A stretch of 64,000 nucleotides of DNA from Photobacterium galatheae (GTDB lineage Bacteria; Pseudomonadota; Gammaproteobacteria; Enterobacterales; Vibrionaceae): NCBI RefSeq assembly GCF_000695255.1, contig NZ_JMIB01000017.1, positions 1 through 64,000 on the forward strand. The letters are read 5' to 3'. The translations under genes were made by a program, and so were the position numbers. The notes below the pieces were generated by a model. It worked only from the letters and a program-made list of their open reading frames with translations, had not been told where the DNA came from and made no database searches. This document shows positions 27,463 through 37,411 of this stretch, piece by piece (the stretch's first letter is position 1; each line of letters opens with the position of its first letter).

Positions 27463-30147
27463 TCAGAAGTAGGTCTTTGGCTGGTTCAGACTGGTGCAGT
27501 AATCGCTGTTTGAGGCGGGCTTGAAAAACGCCTTGTCAACGGCTGGATTGCCGAATGCGGCAACCTGACTGCTGGCTTTGCTGCTGTAGCTCAGGCCCAG
27601 CAAATCCAGATACGGCCGGTAGTCGAGGCCCGTCGTATAACTGGCAGCGATGAGCAGCCAGTCGTTATTGTCCAGCGTCCCCGCTTCAGCGCGGGTATAG
27701 TTGGAGAAGCCCAGCGCAGCCTTTCTGGCATCCCAGCTGGCATCATCGTTATCGGCATCAGAAAACGCTTTGTCCAGCAGATGTAGTCGCGGGATCAGGT
27801 GCCAGCCATTGCTCAGGGCGCTTTTGTCCTGCGCATGCATCATCATTTCGACGATCAATGCCGCGCCCTGACTCCAGCTGCTGTACCCCCGTCCCGCCAT
27901 ATAGGCAGCCGGATCGGCTTCCAGCTGACTTTGCTGGATATCGGCCAGAATGGTGTCGAAAGGCAGGGACTGGCACTGGTGCTCGTAGCCCGGCTCATTC
28001 ACAGTTGCCAGAGACTTCGCATAATAGGAATAGAAGTTGGTGGTGGCATGGCCTTCAAAACCGTTGAATTTAAAGCGTCCGCTTTCAACGTTATGTCCGA
28101 CTTCATGCAGATCACCATGCCCCAGCACACTAAAAGCCCAGCCGGCATCGTAAGGATTCCCAGAGCAGCCGTAGCCGCAGGTCGGCTGGTCGGCATTCAT
28201 ATGCTGGACCCGATCCCATTCAGGAATCGTCAGTGAATGCGCAGCGGCAAAGGAATCGACTTCGCTGATCGGTGCGATGTGCTCACCCTGATAGCCCGCC
28301 AGTGCCCGGAGTGCGCTGTGGTGGTAAGTCTGGATAAAGGTTGCCATTTCACCCGGCGTATCCCAGCGGCTGTTTTCAGACAGTGTGGTCTGCATCCGGC
28401 TGTTTCTTGAATGGACCTCAAAATGCTCGGTCGTCACTTCTGCCCAGTCGTAGGCGTTGTGATTCACGGCTGCAATGAAAGCGGCGTCATCACCGCCGGG
28501 TTTCCAGTACGGATGCAGGCCAATGTTGCGGAAGGCAAAGCTCATTGCAGTGCCTTTATCCGAAAAGCCAATCTGGACTGGGCCGCCATAAGGCGAGGTG
28601 AGGTGGCGGGTCTCTCCGGCCCGGATTGTCACCGGATGCGATTGCAGGAACTTCGGCCGGTTATAGCCATGATTGGGCGCCATAGGTTTGGTCGAGGTTG
28701 CGCGTTGGGTATTGATAAAAATGCTGGCGGCCACGTTGCTGTTGTCCGTCCGGGTGACGGTCAGCGTCTGACCCGGTAGTGCATAGACCCCGGCGGCACG
28801 CCACGGTGTTCGGCTGGTCAGTGTGACAGTTTTACGGGCCGGGGTGACGTGGCTGAAATCAGTCCGGCTGAAATTTCCCAGATCAGGCTGAACCGGATTG
28901 ATTTGACGTGTGTGATACACCAGATGGTCGGCAAAGTAACTCCTTAAGAAGGCCAGTGTCGGCGTGGTGTTTTTCGACATCGGGAAACGGACGCTTTTCC
29001 GGTATTGATCCGCAAGCAGGATCAGGTGTTTTTCCAGCGTGTAGTCATCCGGCAGCGTGAAGATATCAGTGGCGGATTCATCAAGATTGCGGACAATGGC
29101 ACGCAGCGATTCTGCCGGCGTCAGAAACTCGGTGCTGAAAGCCGGGATATTGTCACAGCTGTTGTTATCATCTTCACAGTCAGCAATATGGAAGCTGAAA
29201 TTGTTGTCCCGGAGACGGGTGAGCAGTGTCTCGATACCGGACAGAGAGCCGGTCTTGGCCCGCATGTCGGCTGCTGAAGACCAGGTGGCTTTGTCCTGCG
29301 CAAAGTAGTTGCCCGCACCACCGACAGCTTGTGTCTGAACACCAAAGTAGCTCAGAACCGGGTTGGTCAGCGGTGTTGAGTTCCAGCTGTTGGTATGTAC
29401 ATAGAGCATAGCGCGCTTTCGGGCTGCGACGGCATCCAGCGCAGTCGTGACAGTCTGTTCGCTGAACGATCCGCTGGTACCTGTGATGACGAGATCGGCC
29501 TGTGACAGACAGTCAGATAACTGTGTTTCATCTTCACACAGGGTAAACGTCAGGTTCGGATAGCGGCTTTGCAGCCAGTTTTTCGATTGATTGAAGTGGC
29601 TGCTGCTGATCAGCGTAAACGACACCTTGAGGCTGGAACGGCCAGTGCTGAGCGCAGGGACCAGCAGCCAGTCGATGATGTTTTGCATGTTTGATGCAAA
29701 ATCGCCGTGTGAGCCGGCATCCAGTTCACGCAGAATGTTGGTACCAAAGGCCACGCTGCGTCGTGCCTTTGCATCACTCAGGGTCACCAGGGGGTAGCCC
29801 TGATTTCCCGTGATCAGCTCTCTCGCACTGGTCAGGTGCTTCAGGCTGAAATATCGGGAGTTTCTGCCGGGATCGTATTGGATCGCATTCTGGCCAAAAA
29901 TCTGGCTCTGCACTGAGGCCAGGCTGGCATGCTCTGCGCTGATGATTGATGCAATTCGTTGTTCCAGTGCGGTGCTGTCGTTGGGCAAGAGGCGGGGGTC
30001 ACCCAGTTTCACGGCCGCATGAATCGGATCCAGGGGTAAGCTCGCCCCGTTTTGTCCGCCTGCATGCTGGCCGTCATTTTTTGTATCACTGCCACCGCCG
30101 CAGGCTGCCAGCGAAAGACAGAAAAGTAAGGAGCTGAGCTTTTTCAT
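27463..30147 (-). CDS. IMPa-like lipoprotein zinc metalloprotease
   Basis: An 894-residue predicted lipoprotein: MKKLSSLLFCLSLAACGGGSD gives a signal peptide and lipobox LAAC. Near the C-terminal third lies the zinc motif HEVGHNVE, followed about 12 residues later by a glutamate in FEGHATTNFYSYY, the HExxH...E pattern of gluzincin M60/IMPa-type peptidases. Size and layout resemble the ImpA family, whose Pseudomonas aeruginosa member IMPa cleaves O-glycosylated host proteins such as P-selectin ligand. A role in degrading mucin-like glycoproteins is inference. The start at 30147 is set by the lipoprotein signal; the frame opens 52 codons earlier. Its predicted ribosome binding site is weak. Convergent with prfC, isolated gene. 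Confidence 0.87.
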   Translation of the reverse strand: MKKLSSLLFCLSLAACGGGSDTKNDGQHAGGQNGASLPLDPIHAAVKLGDPRLLPNDSTALEQRIASIISAEHASLASVQSQIFGQNAIQYDPGRNSRYFSLKHLTSARELITGNQGYPLVTLSDAKARRSVAFGTNILRELDAGSHGDFASNMQNIIDWLLVPALSTGRSSLKVSFTLISSSHFNQSKNWLQSRYPNLTFTLCEDETQLSDCLSQADLVITGTSGSFSEQTVTTALDAVAARKRAMLYVHTNSWNSTPLTNPVLSYFGVQTQAVGGAGNYFAQDKATWSSAADMRAKTGSLSGIETLLTRLRDNNFSFHIADCEDDNNSCDNIPAFSTEFLTPAESLRAIVRNLDESATDIFTLPDDYTLEKHLILLADQYRKSVRFPMSKNTTPTLAFLRSYFADHLVYHTRQINPVQPDLGNFSRTDFSHVTPARKTVTLTSRTPWRAAGVYALPGQTLTVTRTDNSNVAASIFINTQRATSTKPMAPNHGYNRPKFLQSHPVTIRAGETRHLTSPYGGPVQIGFSDKGTAMSFAFRNIGLHPYWKPGGDDAAFIAAVNHNAYDWAEVTTEHFEVHSRNSRMQTTLSENSRWDTPGEMATFIQTYHHSALRALAGYQGEHIAPISEVDSFAAAHSLTIPEWDRVQHMNADQPTCGYGCSGNPYDAGWAFSVLGHGDLHEVGHNVESGRFKFNGFEGHATTNFYSYYAKSLATVNEPGYEHQCQSLPFDTILADIQQSQLEADPAAYMAGRGYSSWSQGAALIVEMMMHAQDKSALSNGWHLIPRLHLLDKAFSDADNDDASWDARKAALGFSNYTRAEAGTLDNNDWLLIAASYTTGLDYRPYLDLLGLSYSSKASSQVAAFGNPAVDKAFFKPASNSDYCTSLNQPKTYF

Positions 30148-30168
30148 TCTAAAGTCGTTTTTATGAGT

Positions 30169-30191
30169 TTTATGATGCTTAGTATCATAAA
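30169..30191. promoter_or_regulatory. Dyad upstream of the IMPa-like gene
   Basis: TTTATGAT (30169-30176) and ATCATAAA (30184-30191) are perfect reverse complements separated by 7 bp, 22-44 bp before the metalloprotease start. It could be an operator or a leader hairpin; the factor is unknown. Confidence 0.5.
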
Positions 30192-30366
30192 CGGCAGCTA
30201 TTGATGTGAAATGCCGGAAAACTTGGGGTGAATCGCGAAAAATTTTGGTGACGCAGTGATTCACAGCGCTCTGGTTTCTGTGTTTCAGTACGGAATGCAT
30301 CAAAAGATCATGATTGAACCCACATGCCTGACATCATCAGGATCAGGCTATTTTGAGGAAATACAG

Positions 30367-30609
30367 ATGCGAAACACCATTCGAGCTTGGCTTGCAAGGT
30401 ACGACGCCTGGTGCGAGCGCATGGGATTGATCCCGGAAAACCGACGTTGTTGTGCGCCGATTCGCTATGATGAAGATGATGCCCGTCATCCTGCGCAACG
30501 GGCAGCACGATTGAAAGCCTGTCAGACCCAGAACGAGACCGCGTCTCAGGCTCAAACCCAAAGCCAAACCCACACCGAGGGCACAGGTGATTTTCATGCG
30601 ACTGATTGA
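30367..30609 (+). CDS. Small protein before yjjV (DUF5363-like)
   Basis: An 80-residue protein starting MRNTIRAWLARYDAWCERMG with LIPENRRCCAPIRYDEDD. The WL-RYD-WC-MGL-PENRR-C pattern resembles small proteins encoded before TatD-family genes in vibrios (DUF5363, from memory). The C-terminal third is Gln/Thr-rich and probably disordered. GAGGAAA lies 5 bases before the ATG at 30367. It overlaps the start of yjjV by 14 bp, so the two are translationally coupled. Function unknown. Confidence 0.75.
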   Translation: MRNTIRAWLARYDAWCERMGLIPENRRCCAPIRYDEDDARHPAQRAARLKACQTQNETASQAQTQSQTHTEGTGDFHATD

Positions 30610-31399
30610 CAGCCACTGCCATTTTGATTTCCCGCCCTTTGCGGACAATTCCGGCGACTATCTCGACTTGGCCCGGCAGGCCGGTGTCAGCCATATCGTG
30701 ATCCCGTCGGTCGGGGAGCGAAACTGGCAGCAGGTGAAACGCTTGTGTGAGGCGGCCCGGCAGCCCGGTCAGCCTGCGCTTTTCTACGCGCTGGGGATGC
30801 ATCCGTACTTTGCAGAGGAGCACGGCCCAGAGACGCTGGCCCGGCTGGAACAGGCGCTGGAACAGGCCCGGGATGACCCGTGCTGTGTTGCTGTGGGCGA
30901 ATGCGGGCTTGATTTCGCTATTCCGGATGCGGACCGCCAGCAGCAAATGGACTGGCTGGTGGCGCAACTTTCTCTGGCCAACCAGTACAATTTGCCTGTG
31001 ATTCTTCACTGCCGGAAGGCTTTCCCCGAATTGCTGCAATGTCTGAAATGCTGCCCACCCATTCGGGGAGGTGTTTATCATGCTTTCAGTGGCAGTTTGC
31101 AGCAAGCGATTCAACTTCTTGATCTAGGTATCAAAATTGGTGTTGGTGGTACGATCACCTATCGCCGGGCGAATAAAACTCGCACTACAATAGCTCAGTT
31201 GCCCCTTGATGCATTGTTGTTAGAAACCGATGCGCCGGATATGCCACCGGCGGGTTTTCAGGGAGAGCCGAATCGTCCGGACAGAGTGGTGCAGGTGTTG
31301 AATGCTTTGGCCGAATTGAGATCAGAATCTGTGTCTCAGTTAGCACAGGCCACTCACAAAAATGCAGAAGTCTTGTTTGCATTACCTTCTCATATTTGA
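30596..31399 (+). CDS. yjjV: TatD-family metal-dependent hydrolase YjjV
   Basis: A TIM-barrel metal-dependent hydrolase of 267 residues, collinear with E. coli YjjV. Metal-binding and family motifs: IDSHCHFDFPPF (HxH), GMHPYF, VGECGLDF, LPVILHCRKAF, GGVYHAFSGSLQQA, IGVGGTITYRRANKTR and LLLETDAPDMPP. TatD relatives are deoxyribonucleases or D-aminoacyl-tRNA deacylases; the YjjV substrate is not settled. ATG at 30596 is chosen; a GTG three codons upstream has a slightly better ribosome binding site. In E. coli yjjV also lies next to the deo operon. Confidence 0.92.
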   Translation: MRLIDSHCHFDFPPFADNSGDYLDLARQAGVSHIVIPSVGERNWQQVKRLCEAARQPGQPALFYALGMHPYFAEEHGPETLARLEQALEQARDDPCCVAVGECGLDFAIPDADRQQQMDWLVAQLSLANQYNLPVILHCRKAFPELLQCLKCCPPIRGGVYHAFSGSLQQAIQLLDLGIKIGVGGTITYRRANKTRTTIAQLPLDALLLETDAPDMPPAGFQGEPNRPDRVVQVLNALAELRSESVSQLAQATHKNAEVLFALPSHI

Positions 31400-31449
31400 A
31401 GATTCTGACGTTTTTTTGGCTTTTCGTTGTGCATCAGGTGGAATTTGAG

Positions 31450-31465
31450 TGTGACTGTTATCACA
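31450..31465. promoter_or_regulatory. CRP site 1 upstream of nupC
   Basis: TGTGA-CTGTTA-TCACA is a perfect CRP consensus. Its centre (31457.5) is about 93 bp before the start point predicted from the -10 element at 31539. Confidence 0.88.
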
Positions 31466-31501
31466 CTTGATGTTCAACTTTCACTCGGTTGCCAACTAAA
31501 G

Positions 31502-31544
31502 TGTGACGTGTGCATTACATGCTGATTGTTGCCATGCGTATAAT
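31502..31544 (+). promoter_or_regulatory. nupC promoter: CRP half-site and TATAAT
   Basis: A perfect TATAAT (31539-31544) has no good -35. TGTGA (31502-31506) is the left half of a degenerate second CRP site centred at 31509.5, about -41.5 from the inferred start near 31551. GTTCAAC and GTTGCCAAC lie between the two CRP positions and resemble CytR half-sites. The spacing copies the CRP/CytR design of E. coli deoP2 and nupC. Confidence 0.65.
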
Positions 31545-31610
31545 GCGCCCGACTCCTTGAGAGCCGAATTGTCGAGACGCCAAAATTTAACTATAGGGAT
31601 GCCATAAACT

Positions 31611-32894
31611 ATGAGCTTGTTTATGAGCCTGGTTGGGATGGTTGTGCTGCTGCTGGTAGCCGTGCTGCTGTCTGATAACCGCAAAGCGATTAACTTACGT
31701 ACTGTTGGGGGCGCGTTTGCCATCCAATTCTTCTTTGGTGCATTCGTTCTGTATGTACCGGTAGGCCGTGATGTGCTGTATGGTGCATCTCAAGCTGTTG
31801 CCAATGTCATTAGCTACGGTGACCAGGGAATTTCCTTCCTGTTCGGCGGCTTGGTATCAGGCAAGATGTTTGAAGTCTTCGGTGGCGGCGGTTTCGTCTT
31901 CGCACTGAAAGTACTGCCTGTTATCGTCTTCTTCTCTGCGCTGATCAGCGTGCTGTACTACCTGGGTGTGATGCAGTTTGTGATCAACATTCTGGGTGGT
32001 GCGCTGCAAAAAGCACTGGGTACTTCTCGTGCCGAATCCATGTCTGCAACAGCAAACATTTTCGTCGGTCAGACTGAAGCACCTCTGGTTGTGCGTCCGT
32101 TTGTACCGAAGATGACTCAGTCTGAGCTGTTTGCGGTCATGTGTGGTGGTCTGGCGTCTGTTGCTGGTGGTGTACTGGCAGGTTATGCGTCGATGGGTGT
32201 TCCTCTGGAATACCTGATCGCGGCATCTTTCATGGCGGCTCCGGGTGGTCTGCTGTTTGCAAAAATCATCAAGCCGGAAACGGATAAGCCTGTTGAGCAA
32301 ATGGGCGGCGATGATGACAGCCACGACGACAAGCCTGCAAACGTGATCGATGCAGCGGCAGCGGGTGCCTCTTCTGGTATGCAACTGGCCCTGAACGTGG
32401 GTGCGATGCTGCTGGCGTTCATCGGTCTGATTGCGCTGATCAACGGTATGCTGGGTGGTATCGGCGGTTGGTTCGGTATGCCTGAGCTGACTCTGGAACT
32501 GATCCTGGGTTATGTCTTCAAGCCACTGGCCTTCCTGATTGGTGTGCCATGGAACGAAGCTGAAGTTGCCGGTTCATTCATCGGTCAGAAACTGGTTGTG
32601 AACGAGTTCGTTGCTTACCTGAACTTCACACCTTACCTGAAAGATGTGGCTGATGGCGGCATGGTGATTGCTCAAACAGGCGTTGCAATGTCTGAGAAGA
32701 CCAAAGCGATCATCTCTTTCGCACTGTGTGGTTTTGCAAACCTGTCTTCGATTGCAATCCTGCTGGGTGGTCTGGGCGGTCTGGCGCCAAGCCGTCGTCA
32801 CGAAATCGCTCGCTTCGGTATGAAAGCCGTGGCTGCAGGTACGCTGTCTAACCTGATGTCTGCAACCATTGCAGGTCTGTTCCTGTCACTGTAA
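31611..32894 (+). CDS. nupC: NupC-type concentrative nucleoside transporter
   Basis: A 427-residue inner-membrane proton- or sodium-coupled nucleoside importer of the CNT family. It has an N-terminal gate/TM region ([20 protein letters not shown]), the conserved [39 protein letters not shown], the substrate-site block [13 protein letters not shown] and [21 protein letters not shown] His/Asp-rich cytosolic loop ([10 protein letters not shown]) lies in the middle. The upstream CRP/CytR-like control and the deo genes 900 bp downstream place it in nucleoside catabolism. A Vibrionaceae genome usually has more than one CNT, so the paralog name is approximate. Confidence 0.93.
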   Translation: MSLFMSLVGMVVLLLVAVLLSDNRKAINLRTVGGAFAIQFFFGAFVLYVPVGRDVLYGASQAVANVISYGDQGISFLFGGLVSGKMFEVFGGGGFVFALKVLPVIVFFSALISVLYYLGVMQFVINILGGALQKALGTSRAESMSATANIFVGQTEAPLVVRPFVPKMTQSELFAVMCGGLASVAGGVLAGYASMGVPLEYLIAASFMAAPGGLLFAKIIKPETDKPVEQMGGDDDSHDDKPANVIDAAAAGASSGMQLALNVGAMLLAFIGLIALINGMLGGIGGWFGMPELTLELILGYVFKPLAFLIGVPWNEAEVAGSFIGQKLVVNEFVAYLNFTPYLKDVADGGMVIAQTGVAMSEKTKAIISFALCGFANLSSIAILLGGLGGLAPSRRHEIARFGMKAVAAGTLSNLMSATIAGLFLSL

Positions 32895-33211
32895 GACGAA
32901 CAGAACACATCTAAGGTGAAAAACGCCACAGCATTTTGCTGTGGCGTTTTTATGTGTCTGCCAGACAGGCAGGACAGATTTCAGCCTTTCCAACAAATTC
33001 AGTAACTATCTGAATCTTTTCCAGTAAAAAATGGCAAAAAGCGGTTCTGTGACCTTTTTTCCGTTTGCCCTGACGCGCATGCTATACCCCAGCGAAGCAC
33101 TTCTCCTGAGGTTGCTTGGGAAGAAGGACACTTTGGTACCTGCGGTCTACACTCTGTGAGTGTTTTCTGGCTGTCGTTGTGTCAACGGCCGCCGCCAGAC
33201 AGGAGCAGGCC
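32895..33211 (+). other. nupC-XapX intergenic region
   Basis: A 317-bp gap containing the nupC terminator at 32919-32951 and an AT-rich segment with a GCTATACC element near 33080 that could be part of a promoter. No gene seen. Confidence 0.55.
32919..32951. terminator. Bidirectional terminator after nupC
   Basis: A perfect 15-bp stem: AAAAACGCCACAGCA (32919-32933) pairs with the reverse complement at 32937-32951, with loop TTT. The stem ends in five T. Confidence 0.95.
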
Positions 33212-33382
33212 ATGAATGAAGTTGTCTTCGCTTTACTCGCTGGTGTCATCGTTGGTTTGTTATTTTCAGCACTGAAACTGCCGATTCCGGCACCGCCAGT
33301 ATTATCGGGCGTCATGGGCATTGTGGGTGTCTATGTGGGCGGTCAGCTGTATCAGTGGATCATTGAACGGTTCTTTTCCTGA
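33212..33382 (+). CDS. XapX-domain small membrane protein
   Basis: A 56-residue protein of two hydrophobic helices, with the XapX signature LPIPAPPVLSGVMGIVGVYV between and into the second. The start at 33212 (MNEVVFALLAGVIVGLLFS) has CAGGAG 5-6 bases upstream; the frame is open earlier but is not family-like. XapX proteins are small inner-membrane proteins of unknown function, sometimes found near nucleoside genes; here it lies between nupC and deoC. Confidence 0.88.
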   Translation: MNEVVFALLAGVIVGLLFSALKLPIPAPPVLSGVMGIVGVYVGGQLYQWIIERFFS

Positions 33383-33800
33383 GCGTGCGCAGGCTTTCAG
33401 TCTGTGGGAATGCCCTTTGTCATCGGGTAAATGGGTCAACACATTATCCACGCTGGGAAACGTCTGAATGATGGTTCGCCTGAATTTGGCTTGGTAATAT
33501 GACAGCGTAAGGTTGCAGAATCATGGATTCTGCATGAAAGCAGCCTGATGATTTTTGTGTCAATCAGGGTGTGAACTGAATGGCTGGTAAGGGGTTACGG
33601 CTCAGGATCTGTGCAGGAACTGTTCGGGAACTGTCCAGAAACCTACTTACGCGGTGAAAAGGATGTCAATCAGGAAAACCTGAGTCTTCACGGAATCAAG
33701 TCCGCTTCTGTTTCTCTGTGGCTACAATGACCGGTAAAGATGACAGGTCTGCGACAGGGGAGCAGAACACTTGGTAGAGCAATTTCGACTGGAGAAAGTC
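33383..33800 (+). promoter_or_regulatory. deoC upstream control region
   Basis: A 418-bp region with no gene. It has a palindrome GCAGAATC-ATG-GATTCTGC (33515-33533) preceded by GTT and followed by ATG, giving CytR-like GTTGCA and TGCATG ends, and a TACAAT element (33723-33728) that may be the -10 for deoC. No clear -35 or consensus CRP site was found near it. Confidence 0.45.
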
Positions 33801-34574
33801 ATGAGCGATTTAAAAACAGCGGCACTGCGTGCGTTAAAACTGATGGATCTGACCACACTGAACGATGACGATACGGATGCGAAAGTGATCGAGTTGTGTA
33901 AGAACGCAAAGACGCCGGTAGGCAATACTGCGGCGATCTGCATTTATCCTCGTTTTATTCCGGTTGCGAAAAAGCAACTGCGAGCGCAGGGCACCCCGGA
34001 AGTCCGCATTGCGACTGTCACCAACTTCCCGCACGGCAACGATGACATCGAGATTGCGGTTGCAGAAACCAAAGCTGCGGTCGCTTACGGCGCCGATGAA
34101 GTTGATGTCGTTTTCCCATATCGCGCTCTGATTGCCGGTAACGAAGACATTGGCTTTGAGCTGGTAAAACAGTGTAAAGCAGCCTGTGGTGACATTCTGC
34201 TGAAAGTCATCATTGAAACGGGTGAACTGAAAGATCCAGCGCTGATCCGCCTGGCTTCTGAAATCTCTATCAAGGCGGGTGCTGATTTCATCAAAACCTC
34301 AACAGGTAAAGTGCCTGTGAATGCCACCCCGGAAGCGGCTGAGATTATGCTGACCGTGATCAAAGACATGGGTGTGCAGGACAAAGTAGGCTTTAAGCCT
34401 GCGGGTGGCGTGCGAACTGCTGAAGATGCGGCGCAGTTCCTGGCCATGGCCGATCGTATTCTGGGTGCAGACTGGGCCGATAGCGCGCACTACCGTTTTG
34501 GTGCGTCCAGCTTGCTGGCAAACCTGCTGCACACACTGGGTGAAGGTGAAAAAGCCGCTGAAGGCGGTTACTGA
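33801..34574 (+). CDS. deoC: Deoxyribose-phosphate aldolase
   Basis: DeoC splits 2-deoxyribose 5-phosphate into glyceraldehyde 3-phosphate and acetaldehyde. The 257-residue TIM barrel has [14 protein letters not shown], the Schiff-base lysine segment [17 protein letters not shown] and [15 protein letters not shown], then [17 protein letters not shown]. The start at 33801 has GGAGAAA 6 bases upstream; the frame is open 10 codons earlier. First gene of the deoCABD operon. Confidence 0.98.
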   Translation: MSDLKTAALRALKLMDLTTLNDDDTDAKVIELCKNAKTPVGNTAAICIYPRFIPVAKKQLRAQGTPEVRIATVTNFPHGNDDIEIAVAETKAAVAYGADEVDVVFPYRALIAGNEDIGFELVKQCKAACGDILLKVIIETGELKDPALIRLASEISIKAGADFIKTSTGKVPVNATPEAAEIMLTVIKDMGVQDKVGFKPAGGVRTAEDAAQFLAMADRILGADWADSAHYRFGASSLLANLLHTLGEGEKAAEGGY

Positions 34575-34752
34575 GTCTGACGACTTCACCCCATAGGGAA
34601 TACTGGTCTGTGGCGGCTGGTTGAATCACCGGTTGCCACAGGAACAGCCAAAAATATAAGGATAGGCAGCGCCGTGATGGCTGAACTGCTGACGGGTTAT
34701 TAGTTCCCTTTTGCAGCGTTTTTGCCTTTCCTTAGCCACGTCGAGGCATCTT

Positions 34753-36084
34753 ATGTACTTACCTCAGGAAATCATCCGCAAAAAACGCGATAATATCGCG
34801 CTGACCCGAGACGAAATTAATTTCTTTATTCAGGGCATCGCCAAAGACACGGTGTCCGAAGGCCAAATCGCAGCGTTTGCGATGGCGGTGTACTTCAATG
34901 ACATGACCATGGACGAGCGTGTGGCACTGACCTGTGCGATGCGTGATTCTGGCATGGTGCTGAACTGGGACCACATGAATTTTGGTGGCCCGATTGTCGA
35001 TAAACATTCCACCGGTGGCGTAGGTGACGTGACCTCACTGATGCTTGGCCCAATGGTGGCTGCCTGTGGCGGTTTCGTGCCGATGATTTCCGGTCGTGGT
35101 CTGGGCCATACCGGCGGCACGCTGGATAAGCTGGAATCTATTCCCGGCTACAACATTATGCCGTCGAACGACGTATTCGGTCAGGTGACCAAAGATGCGG
35201 GTGTGGCGATTATCGGTCAGACCGGCGATCTGGCACCCGCAGACAAGCGTGTCTACGCGACCCGGGATATCACGGCGACTGTCGACAACATTTCGCTGAT
35301 CACGGCCTCGATTCTGTCGAAGAAACTGGCTGCCGGTCTGGAATCGCTGGTCATGGACGTCAAAGTCGGCTCCGGTGCATTCATGCCGACCTATGAAGCG
35401 TCTGAAGAACTGGCGAAGTCGATTGTTGCCGTCGCGAACGGTGCCGGCACCAAGACGACGGCCCTTTTGACTGACATGAATCAGGTGCTGGCTTCCAGTG
35501 CCGGAAACGCAGTGGAAGTGCGTGAAGCGGTGCAGTTCCTGACCGGCGAATACCGGAATCCGCGTTTGTATGAAGTGACGATGGCACTGTGTGCCGACAT
35601 GCTATTGAACGCCGGTCTGGCCAAAGATGACCGTGAAGCCCGCGCGAAGCTGCAGGCGGTACTGGATAACGGTGCTGCGGCAGAGCGCTTTGGGAAGATG
35701 GTTCACGGTCTGGGCGGCCCGGCCGACTTTATTGAAAACTACAACAACTACCTGGCGACTGCAGACATCGTCAAGCCGGTGTTTGCTGAGCAAAGCGGTT
35801 TTGCCGGTGCGATGGATACCCGTGCACTGGGCATGGCCGTGGTCAGCATGGGCGGTGGCCGGAAAGTGGCAACCGACAGCATTGACTATGCTGTGGGCCT
35901 GACAGACATGATCCGTCTGGGCCAGCGTGCAGACAGTCAGACCCCGCTGGCCGTGATTCACGCACGCAGTGAAGCGCAGTGGCAGGAAGCCGCGAATGCA
36001 GTCCGTCAGGCAATCACAATTACAGAACAGGCACCCGCGGCGACCCCTGAGGTCTACCGTCGTATCCGTGCTGAAGATGTCTAA
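34753..36084 (+). CDS. deoA: Thymidine phosphorylase
   Basis: DeoA phosphorolyses thymidine and deoxyuridine to the base and deoxyribose 1-phosphate. The 443 residues start [14 protein letters not shown] and have the phosphate-binding [40 protein letters not shown] and [15 protein letters not shown] precedes the ATG at 34753; an earlier start at 34711 is not family-like. The 178-bp gap after deoC is longer than the rest of the operon and could hold an internal promoter, but I see no clear one. Confidence 0.98.
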   Translation: MYLPQEIIRKKRDNIALTRDEINFFIQGIAKDTVSEGQIAAFAMAVYFNDMTMDERVALTCAMRDSGMVLNWDHMNFGGPIVDKHSTGGVGDVTSLMLGPMVAACGGFVPMISGRGLGHTGGTLDKLESIPGYNIMPSNDVFGQVTKDAGVAIIGQTGDLAPADKRVYATRDITATVDNISLITASILSKKLAAGLESLVMDVKVGSGAFMPTYEASEELAKSIVAVANGAGTKTTALLTDMNQVLASSAGNAVEVREAVQFLTGEYRNPRLYEVTMALCADMLLNAGLAKDDREARAKLQAVLDNGAAAERFGKMVHGLGGPADFIENYNNYLATADIVKPVFAEQSGFAGAMDTRALGMAVVSMGGGRKVATDSIDYAVGLTDMIRLGQRADSQTPLAVIHARSEAQWQEAANAVRQAITITEQAPAATPEVYRRIRAEDV

Positions 36085-36096
36085 ATTGGAGCAATG

Positions 36097-37329
36097 ATGA
36101 AAAGAGCAATTATCCTGGTACTCGATTCGTTTGGTCTGGGCGCAACCGAAGATGCGCACAAATTTGGTGATGTCGGCTCAAACACTATGGGTCATATCGC
36201 CAAAGCCTGTGCGGAAGGCCGTGCCGACAATGCTGATCGCAGTGGTCCGCTGAATCTGCCGAACCTGACGCGTCTGGGTCTGGGGAAGGCGGCGGAAGAG
36301 TCGTGCGGTGAATTCCCGGCGGGTCTGGACCCGCTGGCGGAAATCACGGGTGCGTACGGTCATGCGGCTGAGATCTCCTCAGGAAAAGACACGCCGTCCG
36401 GCCACTGGGAAATCGCCGGTGTGCCTGTCCTGTTCGACTGGGGTTACTTTACCGACACCAGCAACAGCTTCCCGCAGGAACTGCTGGACCGCATCGTTGC
36501 GCGTGCCCAGCTACCGGGTTACCTGGGTAATTGCCATGCATCCGGAACGCAAGTGCTGGATGATCTGGGTGAAGAACATATGAAATCCGGCAAGCCGATT
36601 TTCTACACTTCAGCAGACTCGGTGTTCCAGATCGCCTGTCATGAAGAGACTTATGGTCTGGATAACCTGCTGGAACTGTGTCAGATCGTGCGCGAAGAGC
36701 TGGAAGACTACAACATTGGCCGCGTCATCGCTCGTCCGTTTATTGGTGCGGGCAAAGGTCAGTTTGAGCGGACCGGTAACCGTCGAGATCTGTCCATTGA
36801 GCCACCAGCGGCGACTGTGTTGCAAAAGCTGGTTGAGGAGAAGCAGGGCGAAGTGGTGTCTGTGGGTAAAATTGCTGACATCTATGCACACTGCGGTATC
36901 ACTCAGAAAGTGAAGGCAACCGGCCTGGAAGCACTGTTTGATGCCACGCTGGCACAAGTGGAAAACGCTGTCGATAACACCATTGTCTTCACCAACTTCG
37001 TTGATTTCGACTCTGCCTACGGCCACCGTCGCGACGTCGCCGGTTATGCCGCAGCGCTGGAATACTTCGACCGTCGTCTGCCTGAGCTGTTGTCTCAGCT
37101 GAAAGAAGACGATGTGCTGGTCATTACCGCCGACCATGGCTGCGATCCAACCTGGCCAGGCACCGATCACACGCGTGAGCACATTCCTGTGCTGGTGAGT
37201 GGTCCGAAGATCCCAGCCGGTTCTCTGGGTCGCCGCGAGACGTTTGCCGATATCGGCCAGAGTCTGGCGAGCTACTTTGGTATTTCGGCGATGGACTATG
37301 GTCAGTCTTTTCTGTCACCGCGCAACTGA
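36097..37329 (+). CDS. deoB: Phosphopentomutase
   Basis: DeoB interconverts ribose or deoxyribose 1-phosphate and 5-phosphate using a two-metal alkaline-phosphatase-like site. The 410-residue protein has [68 protein letters not shown] and [20 protein letters not shown], which supply the metal ligands and active-site Thr. ATG at 36097 is preferred over 36094 because GGAG is better spaced. It starts 12 bp after deoA. Confidence 0.98.
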   Translation: MKRAIILVLDSFGLGATEDAHKFGDVGSNTMGHIAKACAEGRADNADRSGPLNLPNLTRLGLGKAAEESCGEFPAGLDPLAEITGAYGHAAEISSGKDTPSGHWEIAGVPVLFDWGYFTDTSNSFPQELLDRIVARAQLPGYLGNCHASGTQVLDDLGEEHMKSGKPIFYTSADSVFQIACHEETYGLDNLLELCQIVREELEDYNIGRVIARPFIGAGKGQFERTGNRRDLSIEPPAATVLQKLVEEKQGEVVSVGKIADIYAHCGITQKVKATGLEALFDATLAQVENAVDNTIVFTNFVDFDSAYGHRRDVAGYAAALEYFDRRLPELLSQLKEDDVLVITADHGCDPTWPGTDHTREHIPVLVSGPKIPAGSLGRRETFADIGQSLASYFGISAMDYGQSFLSPRN

Positions 37330-37360
37330 TCGGTGACACCTGACGCTGAATGCGCAACTG

Positions 37361-37384
37361 GCCTCGCCCCGCATGGGGTGAGGC
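37361..37384 (+). other. Intercistronic hairpin deoB-deoD
   Basis: GCCTCGCCCC (37361-37370), loop GCAT, GGGGTGAGGC (37375-37384), ten pairs with one G:U. No T tract follows, so it probably stabilises mRNA ends or tunes expression within the operon. Confidence 0.7.
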
Positions 37385-37411
37385 ACTTAACATAGAAAAA
37401 GGAGCGAACAG

